Origin: Anaerotignum sp. MB30-C6
GTDB lineage: Bacteria > Bacillota > Clostridia > Lachnospirales > Anaerotignaceae
DNA length: 64,000 nt
NCBI RefSeq assembly: GCF_030908465.1
Contig: NZ_CP133078.1
Span: 558,001 to 622,000 of the forward strand
Direction: 5' to 3'
Within the stretch, counting starts at the first letter, position 1. Every line of letters begins with the position of its first letter. The notes under the pieces are model-generated. The model did not search any database, was not told the origin of the DNA, and saw nothing but the letters and a program-made list of their open reading frames with translations. A program made the translations under genes and the position numbers. Positions 8,277-17,849 of this stretch are shown here, one piece after another.

Positions 8277-8616
8277 ATTTTACTCTCTTTTAGGGTTATG
8301 TAAAAAGGCAGGAAAGTTGGTGGGAGGCGAAGTTGCAGTGGAAAATGCAATTCGTCAAAAATCAGCAATTTTATTGATTCTTGCCGAAGATGCATCTGGC
8401 AACACAAAAAAGAAATTCAATAATTCGGCAGCGTACTATAAAATTCCACTGGTTGAAGTGGGAGAAAAGAATGACCTTGGCAGGGCAGTAGGCGAAGAAT
8501 TTCGGGCAATACTTGCCATAACGGATGCAGGCTTTGCGAAAAAGTTGAAAGAATTGGCAGAAGGCGAAAAGGTTGTGAAAGAGATAGGGAAAAACGATTC
8601 GTCGTTTGGAAAGTAG
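8269..8616 (+). CDS. ylxQ: YlxQ, L7Ae/L30e-type RNA-binding protein
   Basis: 115 residues of the L7Ae fold: KFYSLLGLCKKAGKLVGGEVAVENAI, then LLILAEDASGNTKKKF and the LGRAVG segment that in L7Ae-like proteins contacts kink-turn RNA. The open frame extends to 8248, but the ATG at 8269 inside the ylxR stop region (ATGAGTAA) gives the canonical N-terminus. The 8-base overlap points to coupled translation. The family probably binds kink-turn RNA; its precise role is unsettled. Confidence 0.92.
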   Translation: MSKFYSLLGLCKKAGKLVGGEVAVENAIRQKSAILLILAEDASGNTKKKFNNSAAYYKIPLVEVGEKNDLGRAVGEEFRAILAITDAGFAKKLKELAEGEKVVKEIGKNDSSFGK

Positions 8617-8627
8617 AGGTGTAGTGA

Positions 8628-10907
8628 ATGTCAAAGACTCGTATATATGAATTAGCAAAACAACTTGGCGTTACAAATAAGGATTTAATGGCAAAATTAA
8701 GAAGTATTGATGTGGAAGCAACCAGTCATATGGGTGTTTTGGATGGGGAAGTAGTAGCCAAAGTGAAGGCATTGTATACAACTGCAAAAGATGCAGTAAA
8801 AAAGGATGCTCCCAACCATACAGAAGGTAGCAGACCAGCACCCAAGCATGAAAATGCAAAGCCTCAGGGTAAAAATGAAGATGGTAAGAAGGCTGACGTA
8901 AAGAAGGCTGACGTAAAGAAGGCTGACGTAAAGAAGGCTGACGTAAAGAAGGCTGACGAAAAGAAAGCAGAACCCCGCCAGAACCAAAACCATGGAAATC
9001 ATGGAAATAAGAAGGATAATAAAAAAGGTAAACAAAAAGATCAGAGGGTAAGAGAAAATCCTTTAGAACGCAGACGTCGTGAGAGAGAAGAAGAAGAGGC
9101 TCTTATGGCGGAATTAGAAGCTTTGGAAGCGGCAGAAAAGGCTGCAAACCCTGAACCTCAGACGAAGACCATTCCTGAGACCATTTCTGTGAAGGATTTG
9201 GCAGAGATTCTTGGCAAAAAAGGCTCTGATCTTGTGATGAATTTAATGAAAAAGGGTAAAATGATGAATATCAACGCTACCCTTGATTTTGATTCGGCAT
9301 CGGCAATTGCAGAAGAATTTAATGTCATTCTAGAAAAAGAAGAAGAACAAGACATTATGGAAGCTGTATTTGCAGAAGAGGAAGAAGACGACAGTGTATT
9401 GGAAGAACGTCCTCCTGTTGTAGTGGTTATGGGTCACGTTGACCACGGTAAAACATCCCTGTTAGACGCAATTCGCCATAGCGATGTAACCAAAGGTGAG
9501 GCTGGCGGTATTACACAGCATATCGGTGCTTATACAGTACAGATTGCTGGCAAACCTATTACCTTCTTGGATACACCAGGCCACGAAGCCTTTACAGCAA
9601 TGCGTATGCGTGGTGCCCAGATTACAGATATTGCAATTTTGGTTGTTGCTGCCGATGACGGTGTTATGCCTCAGACAATAGAGGCGATTAACCATGCAAA
9701 AGCAGCAGGTGTTGAAATTATCGTTGCAATCAACAAAATGGATAAGCCTTCTGCAAACCCTGACCGTGTAAAACAGGAGTTGACAGAGTACCAGCTGTTG
9801 GCGGAAGACTGGGGTGGTGAAACAATTTGTGTACCCGTTTCTGCGGCATCGAAAGATGGTATCGATACTTTGCTTGAAATGATTACCTTGGTTGCTGAAA
9901 TGAAGGAATTGCGTGCAAACCCTAACAAAAAAGCAAGGGGTGCAATTATTGAAGCCCAGTTGGATAAGGGTAGAGGCCCCGTTGCAACTGTTTTGGTTCA
10001 AAGTGGTACTTTGCAGGTTGGCGACCCTATCGTAGCCGGTTGTGCTTATGGTAAAATCAGAGCGATGACCGATGATAAGGGCAGACGTGTGAAAAAAGCA
10101 GGTCCATCCACACCTGTTGAAATTTTAGGTCTTTCTGAAGTGCCTACTGCTGGTGATGGTTTCTATGTTGCTGAAAGCGATAAGCAGGCAAGACAGGTTG
10201 CAGAAAGCATTATCGCAAGAAATAGAGAAAATCTCATTAAGGAAACACCACAGAAGGTTTCCTTGGATGATTTGTTCTCTCAGATTCAGAGTGGTAACAT
10301 GAAAGAATTGAACATTGTTGTAAAAGCTGACGTTCAGGGTTCTGTTGAAGCTGTTCGCCAGAGCTTGGAGCGTTTGTCCAACGAAGAAGTGCGTGTACGC
10401 ATTATCCATGGTGGTGTTGGTGCTGTCACAGAAAGCGACGTTATGTTGGCATCTGCATCTAATGCAATTATCATCGGTTTTAACGTTCGTCCTGAACCTG
10501 CTGCAAAGGCTTTTGCTGATGAAGAAAAGGTTGATGTTCGTTTGTATCGTGTTATTTATCATGCAATCGAAGATGTAACAGCAGCGATGAAGGGTATGCT
10601 TGATCCAATTTACGAAGAAAAAGTATTGGGTCATGCAGAAGTACGTCAGTTATTTAAGGCTTCCGGTATTGGTACGATTGCAGGTAGCTATGTAAAAGAT
10701 GGCAAGTTTGTTCGTAACTGTCAGGTTCGTATTACACGTGACGGCATTGTAATTTTCGAAGGCGATTTGGAAAGCTTAAAGCGTTTCAAAGATGATGTAA
10801 AGGAAGTTACAGCAGGCTACGAATGTGGTCTGGTGTTTAAGAAGTTTAATGATTTAAGGGAAGGTGACTGGGTAGAGGCCTTCACCATGGTAGAGGTACC
10901 CAGATAA
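8628..10907 (+). CDS. infB: Translation initiation factor IF-2
   Basis: 759 residues. The GTPase delivers initiator tRNA to the 30S subunit. The N-terminus holds an IF2_N module ([19 protein letters not shown]), followed by a low-complexity Lys/Ala/Asp linker and a second IF2_N ([17 protein letters not shown]). G1 is GHVDHGKT (269-276), followed by [20 protein letters not shown] and VSAASKDG. Domains II-IV follow and end in EAFTMVEV. The linker contains a perfect 15-base tandem repeat encoding KKADV (8886-8960), a likely site of length variation. The 12-base gap after ylxQ includes AGAGGTG. Confidence 0.97.
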   Translation: MSKTRIYELAKQLGVTNKDLMAKLRSIDVEATSHMGVLDGEVVAKVKALYTTAKDAVKKDAPNHTEGSRPAPKHENAKPQGKNEDGKKADVKKADVKKADVKKADVKKADEKKAEPRQNQNHGNHGNKKDNKKGKQKDQRVRENPLERRRREREEEEALMAELEALEAAEKAANPEPQTKTIPETISVKDLAEILGKKGSDLVMNLMKKGKMMNINATLDFDSASAIAEEFNVILEKEEEQDIMEAVFAEEEEDDSVLEERPPVVVVMGHVDHGKTSLLDAIRHSDVTKGEAGGITQHIGAYTVQIAGKPITFLDTPGHEAFTAMRMRGAQITDIAILVVAADDGVMPQTIEAINHAKAAGVEIIVAINKMDKPSANPDRVKQELTEYQLLAEDWGGETICVPVSAASKDGIDTLLEMITLVAEMKELRANPNKKARGAIIEAQLDKGRGPVATVLVQSGTLQVGDPIVAGCAYGKIRAMTDDKGRRVKKAGPSTPVEILGLSEVPTAGDGFYVAESDKQARQVAESIIARNRENLIKETPQKVSLDDLFSQIQSGNMKELNIVVKADVQGSVEAVRQSLERLSNEEVRVRIIHGGVGAVTESDVMLASASNAIIIGFNVRPEPAAKAFADEEKVDVRLYRVIYHAIEDVTAAMKGMLDPIYEEKVLGHAEVRQLFKASGIGTIAGSYVKDGKFVRNCQVRITRDGIVIFEGDLESLKRFKDDVKEVTAGYECGLVFKKFNDLREGDWVEAFTMVEVPR
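8886..8960 (+). repeat. 15-base tandem repeat inside infB (KKADV units)
   Basis: Four identical copies of AAGAAGGCTGACGTA at 8886-8945 and a fifth (8946-8960) ending GAA instead of GTA, which changes Val to Glu. The reading frame is kept. Identity at the DNA level, including third positions, shows recent slippage or recombination rather than protein selection alone. Confidence 0.97.
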
Positions 10908-10919
10908 TTAGGTGATATT

Positions 10920-11303
10920 ATGAAAAACAACACAAGAATTTCTCGTATCAATGATGAGATTTTGAAAGAGCTTTCTCAAATTATACGAGGAGAATTAAAA
11001 GACCCACGCATTGGCTCTATGACCAGTGTGGTTAGGGTTGAAACAACACCAGATTTAAAATATTGCAAGGTGTATGTTTCAGTATTGGGCAATGATGAAG
11101 AAAAGGACAGCGTAATGATAGGGCTGAAAAATGCCAGTGGTTTCATACGCCGACTGATTGCCCAAAGGGTAAATTTACGTTTTACGCCCGAATTCACATT
11201 TAAATTAGATGAATCTGCGGAATATGCCATTCATATGGATCAGCTCATTAGCCAGATTTCCAAAGATTTAAAGGAGAAGGAAGCCAATGAAGGGAAAGAG
11301 TGA
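10920..11303 (+). CDS. rbfA: Ribosome-binding factor RbfA
   Basis: 127 residues. RbfA is a KH-type protein that matures the 16S 5' region in the 30S subunit. Visible family features are RISRINDEILKELSQIIRGELKDPRIG, VVRVETTPDLKYCKVYVSVLG and the LRFTPEFTFKLDES motif near the C-terminus. The ribosome binding site (TTAGGTGA) is modest and lies 12 bases after infB. The C-terminal codons overlap the next gene by 17 bases. Confidence 0.96.
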   Translation: MKNNTRISRINDEILKELSQIIRGELKDPRIGSMTSVVRVETTPDLKYCKVYVSVLGNDEEKDSVMIGLKNASGFIRRLIAQRVNLRFTPEFTFKLDESAEYAIHMDQLISQISKDLKEKEANEGKE

Positions 11304-12249
11304 TTCTTTAGAAAAAATCAGAGAAATCATTTCAGCTCATGAAAACATTGTGCTTTGCGGACACACAAATCCAGATGGAGATGCCATTGGAGCTAGTCTT
11401 TCTTTGGCATCATCCTTGGAGAAAATGGGTAAGAATGTTAAGGTGCTTCTGGAGCCCTATGGAAAGAAGTATGATGTTATCCCCAACAGCAGGTTGATTG
11501 CAGAAAAAGATACCATAAAAGAAGCTGAGCTTTTTATTGCATTAGATTGTGGCGATATGGGGCGGCTTCAAGGGGTTGCAGATATTTTTCGAAGTAGCAA
11601 GTGTACGATGAATATTGATCATCATGCTAGTAATTCTTTTTTTGGGGAGTACAACTATGTAGAGGAGAATGCGTCTTCCACCAGCGAAGTTGTGTTTAAG
11701 CTGTTGCAGGGCCATTTTCCCATGGATGGGGAGATTGCTGCGGGATTATATGCCGGTTTGATTTACGATACCGGAGGATTTCGCCATACTTCCACCACAC
11801 CCTTTACCATGCAGGTGGCAGGAGAATTGATGTCTTATGGCATTGCCTATACAAAAATTTATAACGCTTTATTTGATAGCCGTACTTTTTCTGAAATGAA
11901 GATTATGGGTAAGGCATTTCATAAGGCGGAAAGATATTTTGACGGTAAGGTTATTTGTACTTCCATCACCATGGAAGATATTGAGGAATGTAAAGGCACG
12001 AATAAGGAGCTGGACGCAATTATCAATTATCTAAAAGGGGTAGATGAAGTGAAAATAGCGTGCTTTTTATATGAAAAAAACGAAATGGATGTCAAGGCTA
12101 GCTTTCGTGGAAATGATGGCTATGACGTTTGCGCTTTGGCCCAGAAATTTGGCGGAGGCGGTCATGTAAAAGCGGCGGGATGCACCATAGAGGCACCCAT
12201 TGAGCAGGCAAAAAAAATGGTATTTGCTGAAATAGAAAAAATGCTGTAA
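11287..12249 (+). CDS. nrnA: Bifunctional oligoribonuclease / PAP phosphatase NrnA (DHH-DHHA1)
   Basis: 320 residues. It degrades short oligonucleotides and pAp in the cytoplasm. DHH phosphoesterase metal motifs are all present: GHTNPDGDAIGAS, ALDCGD, NIDHHASNSFFG and a later AGLIYDTGGFRHTS. The C-terminal DHHA1 domain ends with the substrate-binding GGGGHVKAAGC. Translation starts inside the end of rbfA after AAGGAGAAGG. The rbfA-nrnA-truB-ribF order is standard for Firmicutes. Confidence 0.94.
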   Translation: MKGKSDSLEKIREIISAHENIVLCGHTNPDGDAIGASLSLASSLEKMGKNVKVLLEPYGKKYDVIPNSRLIAEKDTIKEAELFIALDCGDMGRLQGVADIFRSSKCTMNIDHHASNSFFGEYNYVEENASSTSEVVFKLLQGHFPMDGEIAAGLYAGLIYDTGGFRHTSTTPFTMQVAGELMSYGIAYTKIYNALFDSRTFSEMKIMGKAFHKAERYFDGKVICTSITMEDIEECKGTNKELDAIINYLKGVDEVKIACFLYEKNEMDVKASFRGNDGYDVCALAQKFGGGGHVKAAGCTIEAPIEQAKKMVFAEIEKML

Positions 12250-12261
12250 GGAGGAGACCTT

Positions 12262-13164
12262 TTGGACGGGATCCTAAATATTTATAAAGAAAAAGGCTTT
12301 ACTTCCCATGATGTTGTTGCAGTGGTGCGAAAAATTTTGCAAATGAAAAAAGTTGGGCATACAGGCACCCTAGACCCTGATGCTGAGGGGGTATTGCCTA
12401 TCTGTGTTGGTCGAGGAACAAAGCTTTCGGATATCATTATGGATGGACGAAAAAGCTACCGTACCGTGTTGCACCTAGGTGTCACTACAACAACAGAAGA
12501 TGCTTCTGGTGAAGTGTTGGAGGAAAAGCCTGTCATATTCGATGAAGGGAACATAAGTGAAGCGGTGAAAACCTTTATCGGTGAATTGGAACAAGTACCG
12601 CCAATGTATTCGGCTGTGAAAGTCAACGGCAAGAAATTATATGAATTGGCTAGGGAAGGGAAAGAAATTGAGCGCAAGCCTCGAAAAATTACGGTGTATG
12701 ATATTAGAATTCGCCGTTTTATCCCACCTTGCCAAGTTGAAATGGATGTGGATTGTTCCAAGGGTACTTACATTCGCACCCTTTGTGCTGACATTGGAAA
12801 GGCATTAGGATACGGCGGGCATATGGCCAGTTTGTCCCGTATTGCAACAGGTGGATTTTCTGTAGAAGATGCCATTACCCTTGGCCAACTAAAGGACATG
12901 GCAAGAGCAGGAAAGGCGGAAGAGGTTCTTTTAAAGCTTGAAGAAGTTTTGAAGGAATATACCAGGGTTATTGTTTCAGATAAGTCCACAAAGTTATTAT
13001 ATAATGGGGGAAAAATTCGCAGTAAATTTTTCAAAGCCCAAAAGGAATTAGAGGTTGGACAAGTTGTAACTGTATTCGACTATGAAAATAACCTAATCGG
13101 ATTATATACAGTGATTAAAGAGGAAAATGACTTTTTTATCAAACCGTTTAAGATGTTGATTTAA
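12262..13164 (+). CDS. truB: tRNA pseudouridine(55) synthase TruB
   Basis: 300 residues. It makes pseudouridine 55 in the T-arm of tRNAs. The catalytic segment is GHTGTLDPDAEGVLPICVG, with the Asp of TLDPD as nucleophile, followed by YRTVLHLGVTTTTEDASG, QVPPMYSAVKVNGKKLYELAR and SKGTYIRTLCADIG, with a small C-terminal PUA-like domain. The start is TTG at 12262, preceded by AAGGAGGAG. There is no in-frame ATG that would keep the conserved DGILNIYKEKGFTSHD start. Confidence 0.95.
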   Translation: MDGILNIYKEKGFTSHDVVAVVRKILQMKKVGHTGTLDPDAEGVLPICVGRGTKLSDIIMDGRKSYRTVLHLGVTTTTEDASGEVLEEKPVIFDEGNISEAVKTFIGELEQVPPMYSAVKVNGKKLYELAREGKEIERKPRKITVYDIRIRRFIPPCQVEMDVDCSKGTYIRTLCADIGKALGYGGHMASLSRIATGGFSVEDAITLGQLKDMARAGKAEEVLLKLEEVLKEYTRVIVSDKSTKLLYNGGKIRSKFFKAQKELEVGQVVTVFDYENNLIGLYTVIKEENDFFIKPFKMLI

Positions 13165-13175
13165 GGAGTAGGAAA

Positions 13176-14132
13176 ATGGAACATATCGCGGATACGCACA
13201 TAGAACAGAATCGACCCACTGCGGTAACGCTAGGCAATTTTGACGGTCTACATCTGGGACATCGTGCGTTAATCAAATTAACAAAGCAGTTTGCAGAAGA
13301 GGAAGGGTTAAAAAGTGTTGTATTTACTTTTTCTCCTCATCCTATGCTGGTGTTCAAGAAAAAGGATGATTTTGCGCTAATTATGGCTCCCTCTGAAAAG
13401 AAGTTTACCATGGAGCAGATGGGGATTGATACTTATATTGAGTATCCTTTTAATGATGAGTTTGCTGCAATGAGCGCCGAAGATTTTGCCACTAAGTTGA
13501 TTTTCGAAAGGTTGCAATGCCGTGTATTAATTGTGGGAGAGAATTACCATTTCGGTTCTAATCGCTCAGGCAATTATGAAATGTTACAAAAATTGGGAGA
13601 GGCACGAGGCGTAAAGGTGATTGCTGTTCCCTCTGTATTATTTGAGGAGGAAAGAGTAAGTTCTTCCAGAATCCGCAAATGTTTGATTCAGAAAGATTTT
13701 GAGGATGCGAACCGTATGTTGACAGAGCCCTATTTTATTTTAGGTACGGTTTCAGAAGGAAAAAAATTGGGCAGAACCATTGGATTTCCTACAGTCAACA
13801 TCATTGCACACCCCCTGAAATTATTTCCCCCTAACGGAGTTTATGCAACCAAAACGTTGTATAAAGGGAAATATTATTATGGTGTGACCAATATTGGAAT
13901 CAATCCTACGGTGAATGGTACCCAAAAAATTGTGGAGACCTATTTATTGGATTTTAACGAAAATGTTTACGGTGAAACCCTGCAGACATTTTTCTATAAA
14001 TTTTTGCGTAGTGAGCGGAAATTCCCTAGTGTTGAGGAATTACGCCAGCAAATTCAAGTAAATGCGGAGCAGGCGGCGGAATACTTTGCCTCTGAAGAAT
14101 ACACGAGCAAATGGAAAAGTGCCCAAGAGTAA
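13176..14132 (+). CDS. ribF: Bifunctional riboflavin kinase / FAD synthetase
   Basis: 318 residues. It converts riboflavin to FMN and then FAD. The N-terminal nucleotidyltransferase domain has GNFDGLHLGHRALI and GENYHFGSNRSGNYEML; VSSSRIRKCL closes it. The C-terminal kinase domain starts near residue 185 with LGRTIGFPTVNI, then PPNGVYATK and NIGINPTV. Ribosome binding site AAGGAG is 11 bases after truB. The last residues are slightly degenerate in the usual helical tail but length is normal. Confidence 0.95.
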   Translation: MEHIADTHIEQNRPTAVTLGNFDGLHLGHRALIKLTKQFAEEEGLKSVVFTFSPHPMLVFKKKDDFALIMAPSEKKFTMEQMGIDTYIEYPFNDEFAAMSAEDFATKLIFERLQCRVLIVGENYHFGSNRSGNYEMLQKLGEARGVKVIAVPSVLFEEERVSSSRIRKCLIQKDFEDANRMLTEPYFILGTVSEGKKLGRTIGFPTVNIIAHPLKLFPPNGVYATKTLYKGKYYYGVTNIGINPTVNGTQKIVETYLLDFNENVYGETLQTFFYKFLRSERKFPSVEELRQQIQVNAEQAAEYFASEEYTSKWKSAQE

Positions 14133-14150
14133 AATTTGGGGAGATATGAT

Positions 14151-15050
14151 ATGAATCAAAATAAGAAAATATGGGCAACCATTGCGTTGCTTTTAACGGC
14201 TGCCATTTGGGGCAGTGCCTTTGTTTTTCAAAAGTTTGCCGTTGATGAATTGTCCACACCCTTTATCATTGCATCCCGTTTTACCATTGCTGGAGTATTG
14301 ACGATCATAGCCACATTAAAAAAAATACATCGCATTGACAAGGGTTATCTGGTAGGCGGGCTTGTTGCTGGTACAACCATGGCAATAGGCAATGGACTAC
14401 AAACCGTTGCTATGACCTATGGGACACCCCCTGGGAAAAGTGCTTTTTTGACGGCTGCCTACTGTGTAATTGTTCCTTTCATGTGCTGGATATTTATGAA
14501 AGAAAACCCGAAGAAAAATCATATTATCTCTGCTATGATCTGTCTGTTAGGAATCGGATTGATTTCTTTGGACGGAAATTTGAAAATCACCTTTGGCGAT
14601 GGAATTACCCTATTATGTAGTGTTGCTTTTGCTGCAAATATCATTTCCATTGCCTACTACTGCCGAGGTAGAGACCCTATGCTTTTGACCATGATCCAAA
14701 TTTGTGTAGCGGCAATATGGGGCTGGCTTTCTGTGTTATTAACAGGAGGGATGCCTCAGAGCATTAGCATTGCGGCAATAGGGAATGTGCTTTATTTAGC
14801 AGTTTTTTCAACAGCTTTATGTTTAAGTTTGCAGAGTATTGGGTTAAAATATATTAATGCAACTGTAGGGACAATTTTGTTAAGTCTTGAGGCAGTTTTT
14901 GGCGTGATTTTTTCTGTCTTGCTTTATGGCGAGGAAATCACATTAAAAATTGCATTGGGCTTTGCAGTGGTTTTCGTGGCGGTTATCCTTTCGCAGCTTG
15001 ACTTTATCAGGCCCAAGGAGGAAATACCCCCGAAAAATACGGAGAATTAA
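14151..15050 (+). CDS. EamA/DMT-superfamily transporter
   Basis: 299 residues with ten predicted membrane spans in two EamA repeats. The first opens LLLTAAIWGSAFVFQKFAVDEL and the second starts near FGDGITLLCSVAFAANII. The frame is open from a TTG at 14136, but GGGGAGA before the ATG at 14151 sets the better start. The substrate is unknown; such proteins export metabolites or amino acids. The gene is inserted between ribF and rpsO, normally adjacent in Firmicutes. It starts 18 bases after ribF, so it is probably on the same transcript, while rpsO has a new promoter (15061). Confidence 0.9.
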   Translation: MNQNKKIWATIALLLTAAIWGSAFVFQKFAVDELSTPFIIASRFTIAGVLTIIATLKKIHRIDKGYLVGGLVAGTTMAIGNGLQTVAMTYGTPPGKSAFLTAAYCVIVPFMCWIFMKENPKKNHIISAMICLLGIGLISLDGNLKITFGDGITLLCSVAFAANIISIAYYCRGRDPMLLTMIQICVAAIWGWLSVLLTGGMPQSISIAAIGNVLYLAVFSTALCLSLQSIGLKYINATVGTILLSLEAVFGVIFSVLLYGEEITLKIALGFAVVFVAVILSQLDFIRPKEEIPPKNTEN

Positions 15051-15060
15051 TGTATTATTC

Positions 15061-15089
15061 TTGCAAAGATAAGGGCAGTATGCTAAAAT
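15061..15089 (+). promoter_or_regulatory. rpsO promoter
   Basis: TTGCAA (15061-15066) and TAAAAT (15084-15089), spacer 17. Transcription would start near 15096, leaving an untranslated leader of about 100 bases. Confidence 0.6.
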
Positions 15090-15095
15090 AAAAAT

Positions 15096-15198
15096 GCTGT
15101 AAAACCAAGACTCGGTTTCTGGAATCTCCGACCATTCACTTAGTCTTTGGGGATGCGCAATATTAACTTTAAAAGGAATTTTTAAGGAGGAAATTGAA
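15096..15198 (+). promoter_or_regulatory. Structured rpsO leader, candidate S15 autoregulatory site
   Basis: The leader contains AAACC/GGTTT arms close together (15105-15121) and a longer pairing of CCAAGACT (15108-15115) with AGTCTTTGG near 15159, so two alternative folds compete. S15 represses its own translation through leader RNA in several bacteria, by different structures. The assignment here is inferred from position and foldability only. AAGGAGG at 15184 serves the start codon. Confidence 0.4.
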
Positions 15199-15462
15199 AT
15201 GACAACAATTAACAAACAGGAAATTATCGCAAAATACGGCAGAACACCTAACGATACAGGTTCTCCCGAAGTACAGGTTGCTCTGTTGACAGCAAGAATC
15301 ACTATGCTTACAGAGCACTTGAAGGAACACAAGAAAGATCACCACTCCAGAAGAGGTCTTTTGAAAATGGTTGGTCAGAGAAGAGGTCTTTTGAACTACT
15401 TGAAAGACTTAGATATCGAAAGATACCGTGCTCTCATTGCGGATCTTGGCCTGAGAAAGTAA
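15199..15462 (+). CDS. rpsO: 30S ribosomal protein S15
   Basis: 87 residues (88 with initiator in usual count), the family length. [38 protein letters not shown] covers the S15 signature, and [14 protein letters not shown] follows. It is a primary 16S-binding protein of the small subunit platform. A terminator at 15475 separates it from pnp, as in other Firmicutes where the two are partly uncoupled. Confidence 0.98.
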   Translation: MTTINKQEIIAKYGRTPNDTGSPEVQVALLTARITMLTEHLKEHKKDHHSRRGLLKMVGQRRGLLNYLKDLDIERYRALIADLGLRK

Positions 15463-15474
15463 GAATTCGATATA

Positions 15475-15509
15475 AAGAAGAGAGAGGTGGAATTCCTCTC
15501 TTTTCTTCT
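15475..15509 (+). terminator. Terminator after rpsO
   Basis: Arms AGAGAGG (15481-15487) and CCTCTCT (15495-15501), extended by purine/pyrimidine pairing on both sides, followed by TTTCTTCT. Confidence 0.8.
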
Positions 15510-15638
15510 ATCATTATCAAAAAAAGAAGAGATTGTGGCACTATAGATTTCCAACTTTGTTTATAGCCTAAAAATGGGTGTGGGTAAAGTTGAAGATCTA
15601 TGGTGCATAATAAGAAAAAACAAAAGGAGAATTCATTT

Positions 15639-17792
15639 ATGTTTAGAACTTATTCCATGGATTTAGCAGGCAGAACCCTGACAGCTGAAATTGGCAGAGT
15701 TGCAGAACAGGCTAACGGCGCAGTAATTTTACGTTACGGCGAAACAACGGTTTTGGTAACTGCAACTGCATCCTCAAAGCCCAGAGAAGGAATCGATTTT
15801 TTCCCTCTGAGCATTGATTATGAAGAAAGATTATACTCCGTTGGTAAAATTCCTGGTGGATTTATTAAAAGAGAAGGCAGACCTTCGGAAAAAGCTGTGT
15901 TAACAGCCAGATGCATTGACAGACCATTAAGACCTTTGTTCCCTAAGGATTATAGAAACGACGTTGCGATTGTAGCCACAGTTATGTCTGTTGATCAGGA
16001 TTGCTCTCCTGAAGTAGTAGCGATGATTGGTGCATCCTTAGCGTTGAATATTTCCGATATTCCTTTTACTGACCCTCTATCTTCCGTTAACATCGGTTAC
16101 TGTGACGGACAGTTGGTTGTAAACCCTAACGCTGAACAAAGAGAAACCACCAGATTATCTTTGACTGTTTCTTCTAAAGAAGACAAGGTTATGATGATTG
16201 AAGCAGGTGCCGATGAAATTCCCGATGATTTGATGATGGAAGCAATTCATTTGGCTTTTGATACAAACTTGGAAGTTGTAAAATTCATCAAAGAAATCGT
16301 TGAAAAAGAAGGTAAGGAAAAGGCTCCTTACGAAGAGCACGTGATTAATGAAGAAGCATACAACATGGTTACTGGATATATTACCGATGCCAGAATGGAA
16401 GATGCGGTATATGCTGAATTAAAGCAGGATAGAGATGCAAAGATCAAAGCCATCACCGAAGAAGTAGTGGAAGCTTTGACAGAAAAATTAGTTGCCATTT
16501 ATGGCGAAGAAGCAAACATTGAAGCTTTATTAGGCGAAATCATCTATAAATTTGAAAAGATGACAGTAAGACGTATGATTTTAAGAGACCACAAGCGTCC
16601 TGACGGCCGTGGTATTGAAGATATCAGACAGTTGAGTGCAGAGGTTGATGTATTGCCTCGTGTTCATGGTTCTGCATTGTTCTCTAGAGGACAGACACAG
16701 TGCTTGACTGTAACCACATTGGGTATGGTTAGCGAGGGTCAGCGTTTGGATGGATTGGATATTAATGAAACAGACAAGCGTTATATCCACCACTATAACT
16801 TCCCCGGATATTCCGTTGGTGAAGCAAAAACATCTAGAGGCCCAGGTAGACGTGAAATCGGTCACGGTGCTTTGAGTGAAAGAGCATTGTTGCCTGTACT
16901 GCCTAGCGCAGAGGAATTCCCTTATGCAATCCGTTTGGTTTCCGATATTTTAAGCTCCAATGGTTCTACTTCTCAGGCAAGTATTTGTGGTTCCACCCTG
17001 TCTTTGATGGCAGCAGGTGTACCTATTAAGCGTCCTGTTGCAGGTATTTCTGTAGGCTTGGTAACAGGAGACACAGAGGATGACTTCGTTGAAATCACAG
17101 ATATTCAGGGTGTAGAAGACTTCTTTGGGGATATGGACTTCAAAGTAGCAGGTACCAGCGAAGGCATTACAGCAATCCAGATGGATATGAAGATTAAAGG
17201 CTTGACCTTTGCTATGATTGAGCAGGCGTTTGCACAAACAGGCAGAGCAAGAGAATATATCTTAAACGAAGTTATGTTGAAAGCCATTGCAGAGCCTAGA
17301 AAAGAGCTTTCTGAACATGCACCTAAGATTGCTTCCATGCAGATTGACGTGGAAAAAATTGCAGAAGTTATTGGTACAAGAGGCAAAGTTATTAAGAAGA
17401 TTATAGAGGAAAGCAACTGTGAAATTGATACAGAGGATGATGGTACAATTTTCATTAAGGGTATTGATGCTGCAGATATTCAGCGTGCCATTGATATGAT
17501 TAATGCAATTGTGAAAGACCCTGTTCCAGGTACAATTTACACAGGTGCCATTACAAGACTTATGACATTTGGTGCATTCTTTGAAATTGCTCCAGGCAAA
17601 GAAGGTTTGATTCATATTTCTAAAATTTCCAATAAGCGTGTAGAAAAAGTAGAAGACGTATTGGCAGTTGGCGATGTCGTTAGTGCAAAGCTTATGGAAA
17701 TTGATAAGCAAGGAAGATTAAACTTCTCCATTAAGGATACACTGCCTAGAGAAGAAAAGCACAAAGAAGAACAAAACGATCACAAAGCATAA
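15639..17792 (+). CDS. pnp: Polyribonucleotide nucleotidyltransferase (PNPase)
   Basis: 717 residues. It is the phosphorolytic 3'-to-5' exoribonuclease of the degradosome. Two RNase PH domains are visible: the first holds YGETTVLVTA and PGGFIKREGRPSEKA, the second DGRGIEDIRQLSAEVDVLPRVHGSALF and the catalytic-site SDILSSNGSTSQASICG. A helical linker (about 220-300) separates them. KH (MQIDVEKIAEVIGTRGKVIKKI) and S1 (GTIYTGAITRLMTFGAFFEI) domains close the protein. The frame opens at 15600, but AAAAGGAG before the ATG at 15639 gives the standard MFRTYSMDLAGR start. Confidence 0.97.
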   Translation: MFRTYSMDLAGRTLTAEIGRVAEQANGAVILRYGETTVLVTATASSKPREGIDFFPLSIDYEERLYSVGKIPGGFIKREGRPSEKAVLTARCIDRPLRPLFPKDYRNDVAIVATVMSVDQDCSPEVVAMIGASLALNISDIPFTDPLSSVNIGYCDGQLVVNPNAEQRETTRLSLTVSSKEDKVMMIEAGADEIPDDLMMEAIHLAFDTNLEVVKFIKEIVEKEGKEKAPYEEHVINEEAYNMVTGYITDARMEDAVYAELKQDRDAKIKAITEEVVEALTEKLVAIYGEEANIEALLGEIIYKFEKMTVRRMILRDHKRPDGRGIEDIRQLSAEVDVLPRVHGSALFSRGQTQCLTVTTLGMVSEGQRLDGLDINETDKRYIHHYNFPGYSVGEAKTSRGPGRREIGHGALSERALLPVLPSAEEFPYAIRLVSDILSSNGSTSQASICGSTLSLMAAGVPIKRPVAGISVGLVTGDTEDDFVEITDIQGVEDFFGDMDFKVAGTSEGITAIQMDMKIKGLTFAMIEQAFAQTGRAREYILNEVMLKAIAEPRKELSEHAPKIASMQIDVEKIAEVIGTRGKVIKKIIEESNCEIDTEDDGTIFIKGIDAADIQRAIDMINAIVKDPVPGTIYTGAITRLMTFGAFFEIAPGKEGLIHISKISNKRVEKVEDVLAVGDVVSAKLMEIDKQGRLNFSIKDTLPREEKHKEEQNDHKA

Positions 17793-17805
17793 TCTCTAAA
17801 AAGCT

Positions 17806-17849
17806 AGGAGGCTGTGGGAAGGAAGGTTTTCCTGCACAGCCTCCTTTTT
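17806..17849 (+). terminator. Terminator after pnp
   Basis: Perfect arms AGGAGGCTGTG (17806-17816) and CACAGCCTCCT (17835-17845), then TTTT. Confidence 0.92.

Noticed and set aside
8886..8960. CRISPR-like direct repeats
   Set aside because: Units are contiguous with no spacers, in frame, and inside infB; they are a coding minisatellite.
10125..10634. 169-codon minus-strand frame antisense to infB, and similar long antisense frames in infB (9462-10001) and pnp (17262-17711)
   Set aside because: Cys/Asn/Phe-rich translations are typical of the reverse frame of well-biased genes; no ribosome binding site or promoter.
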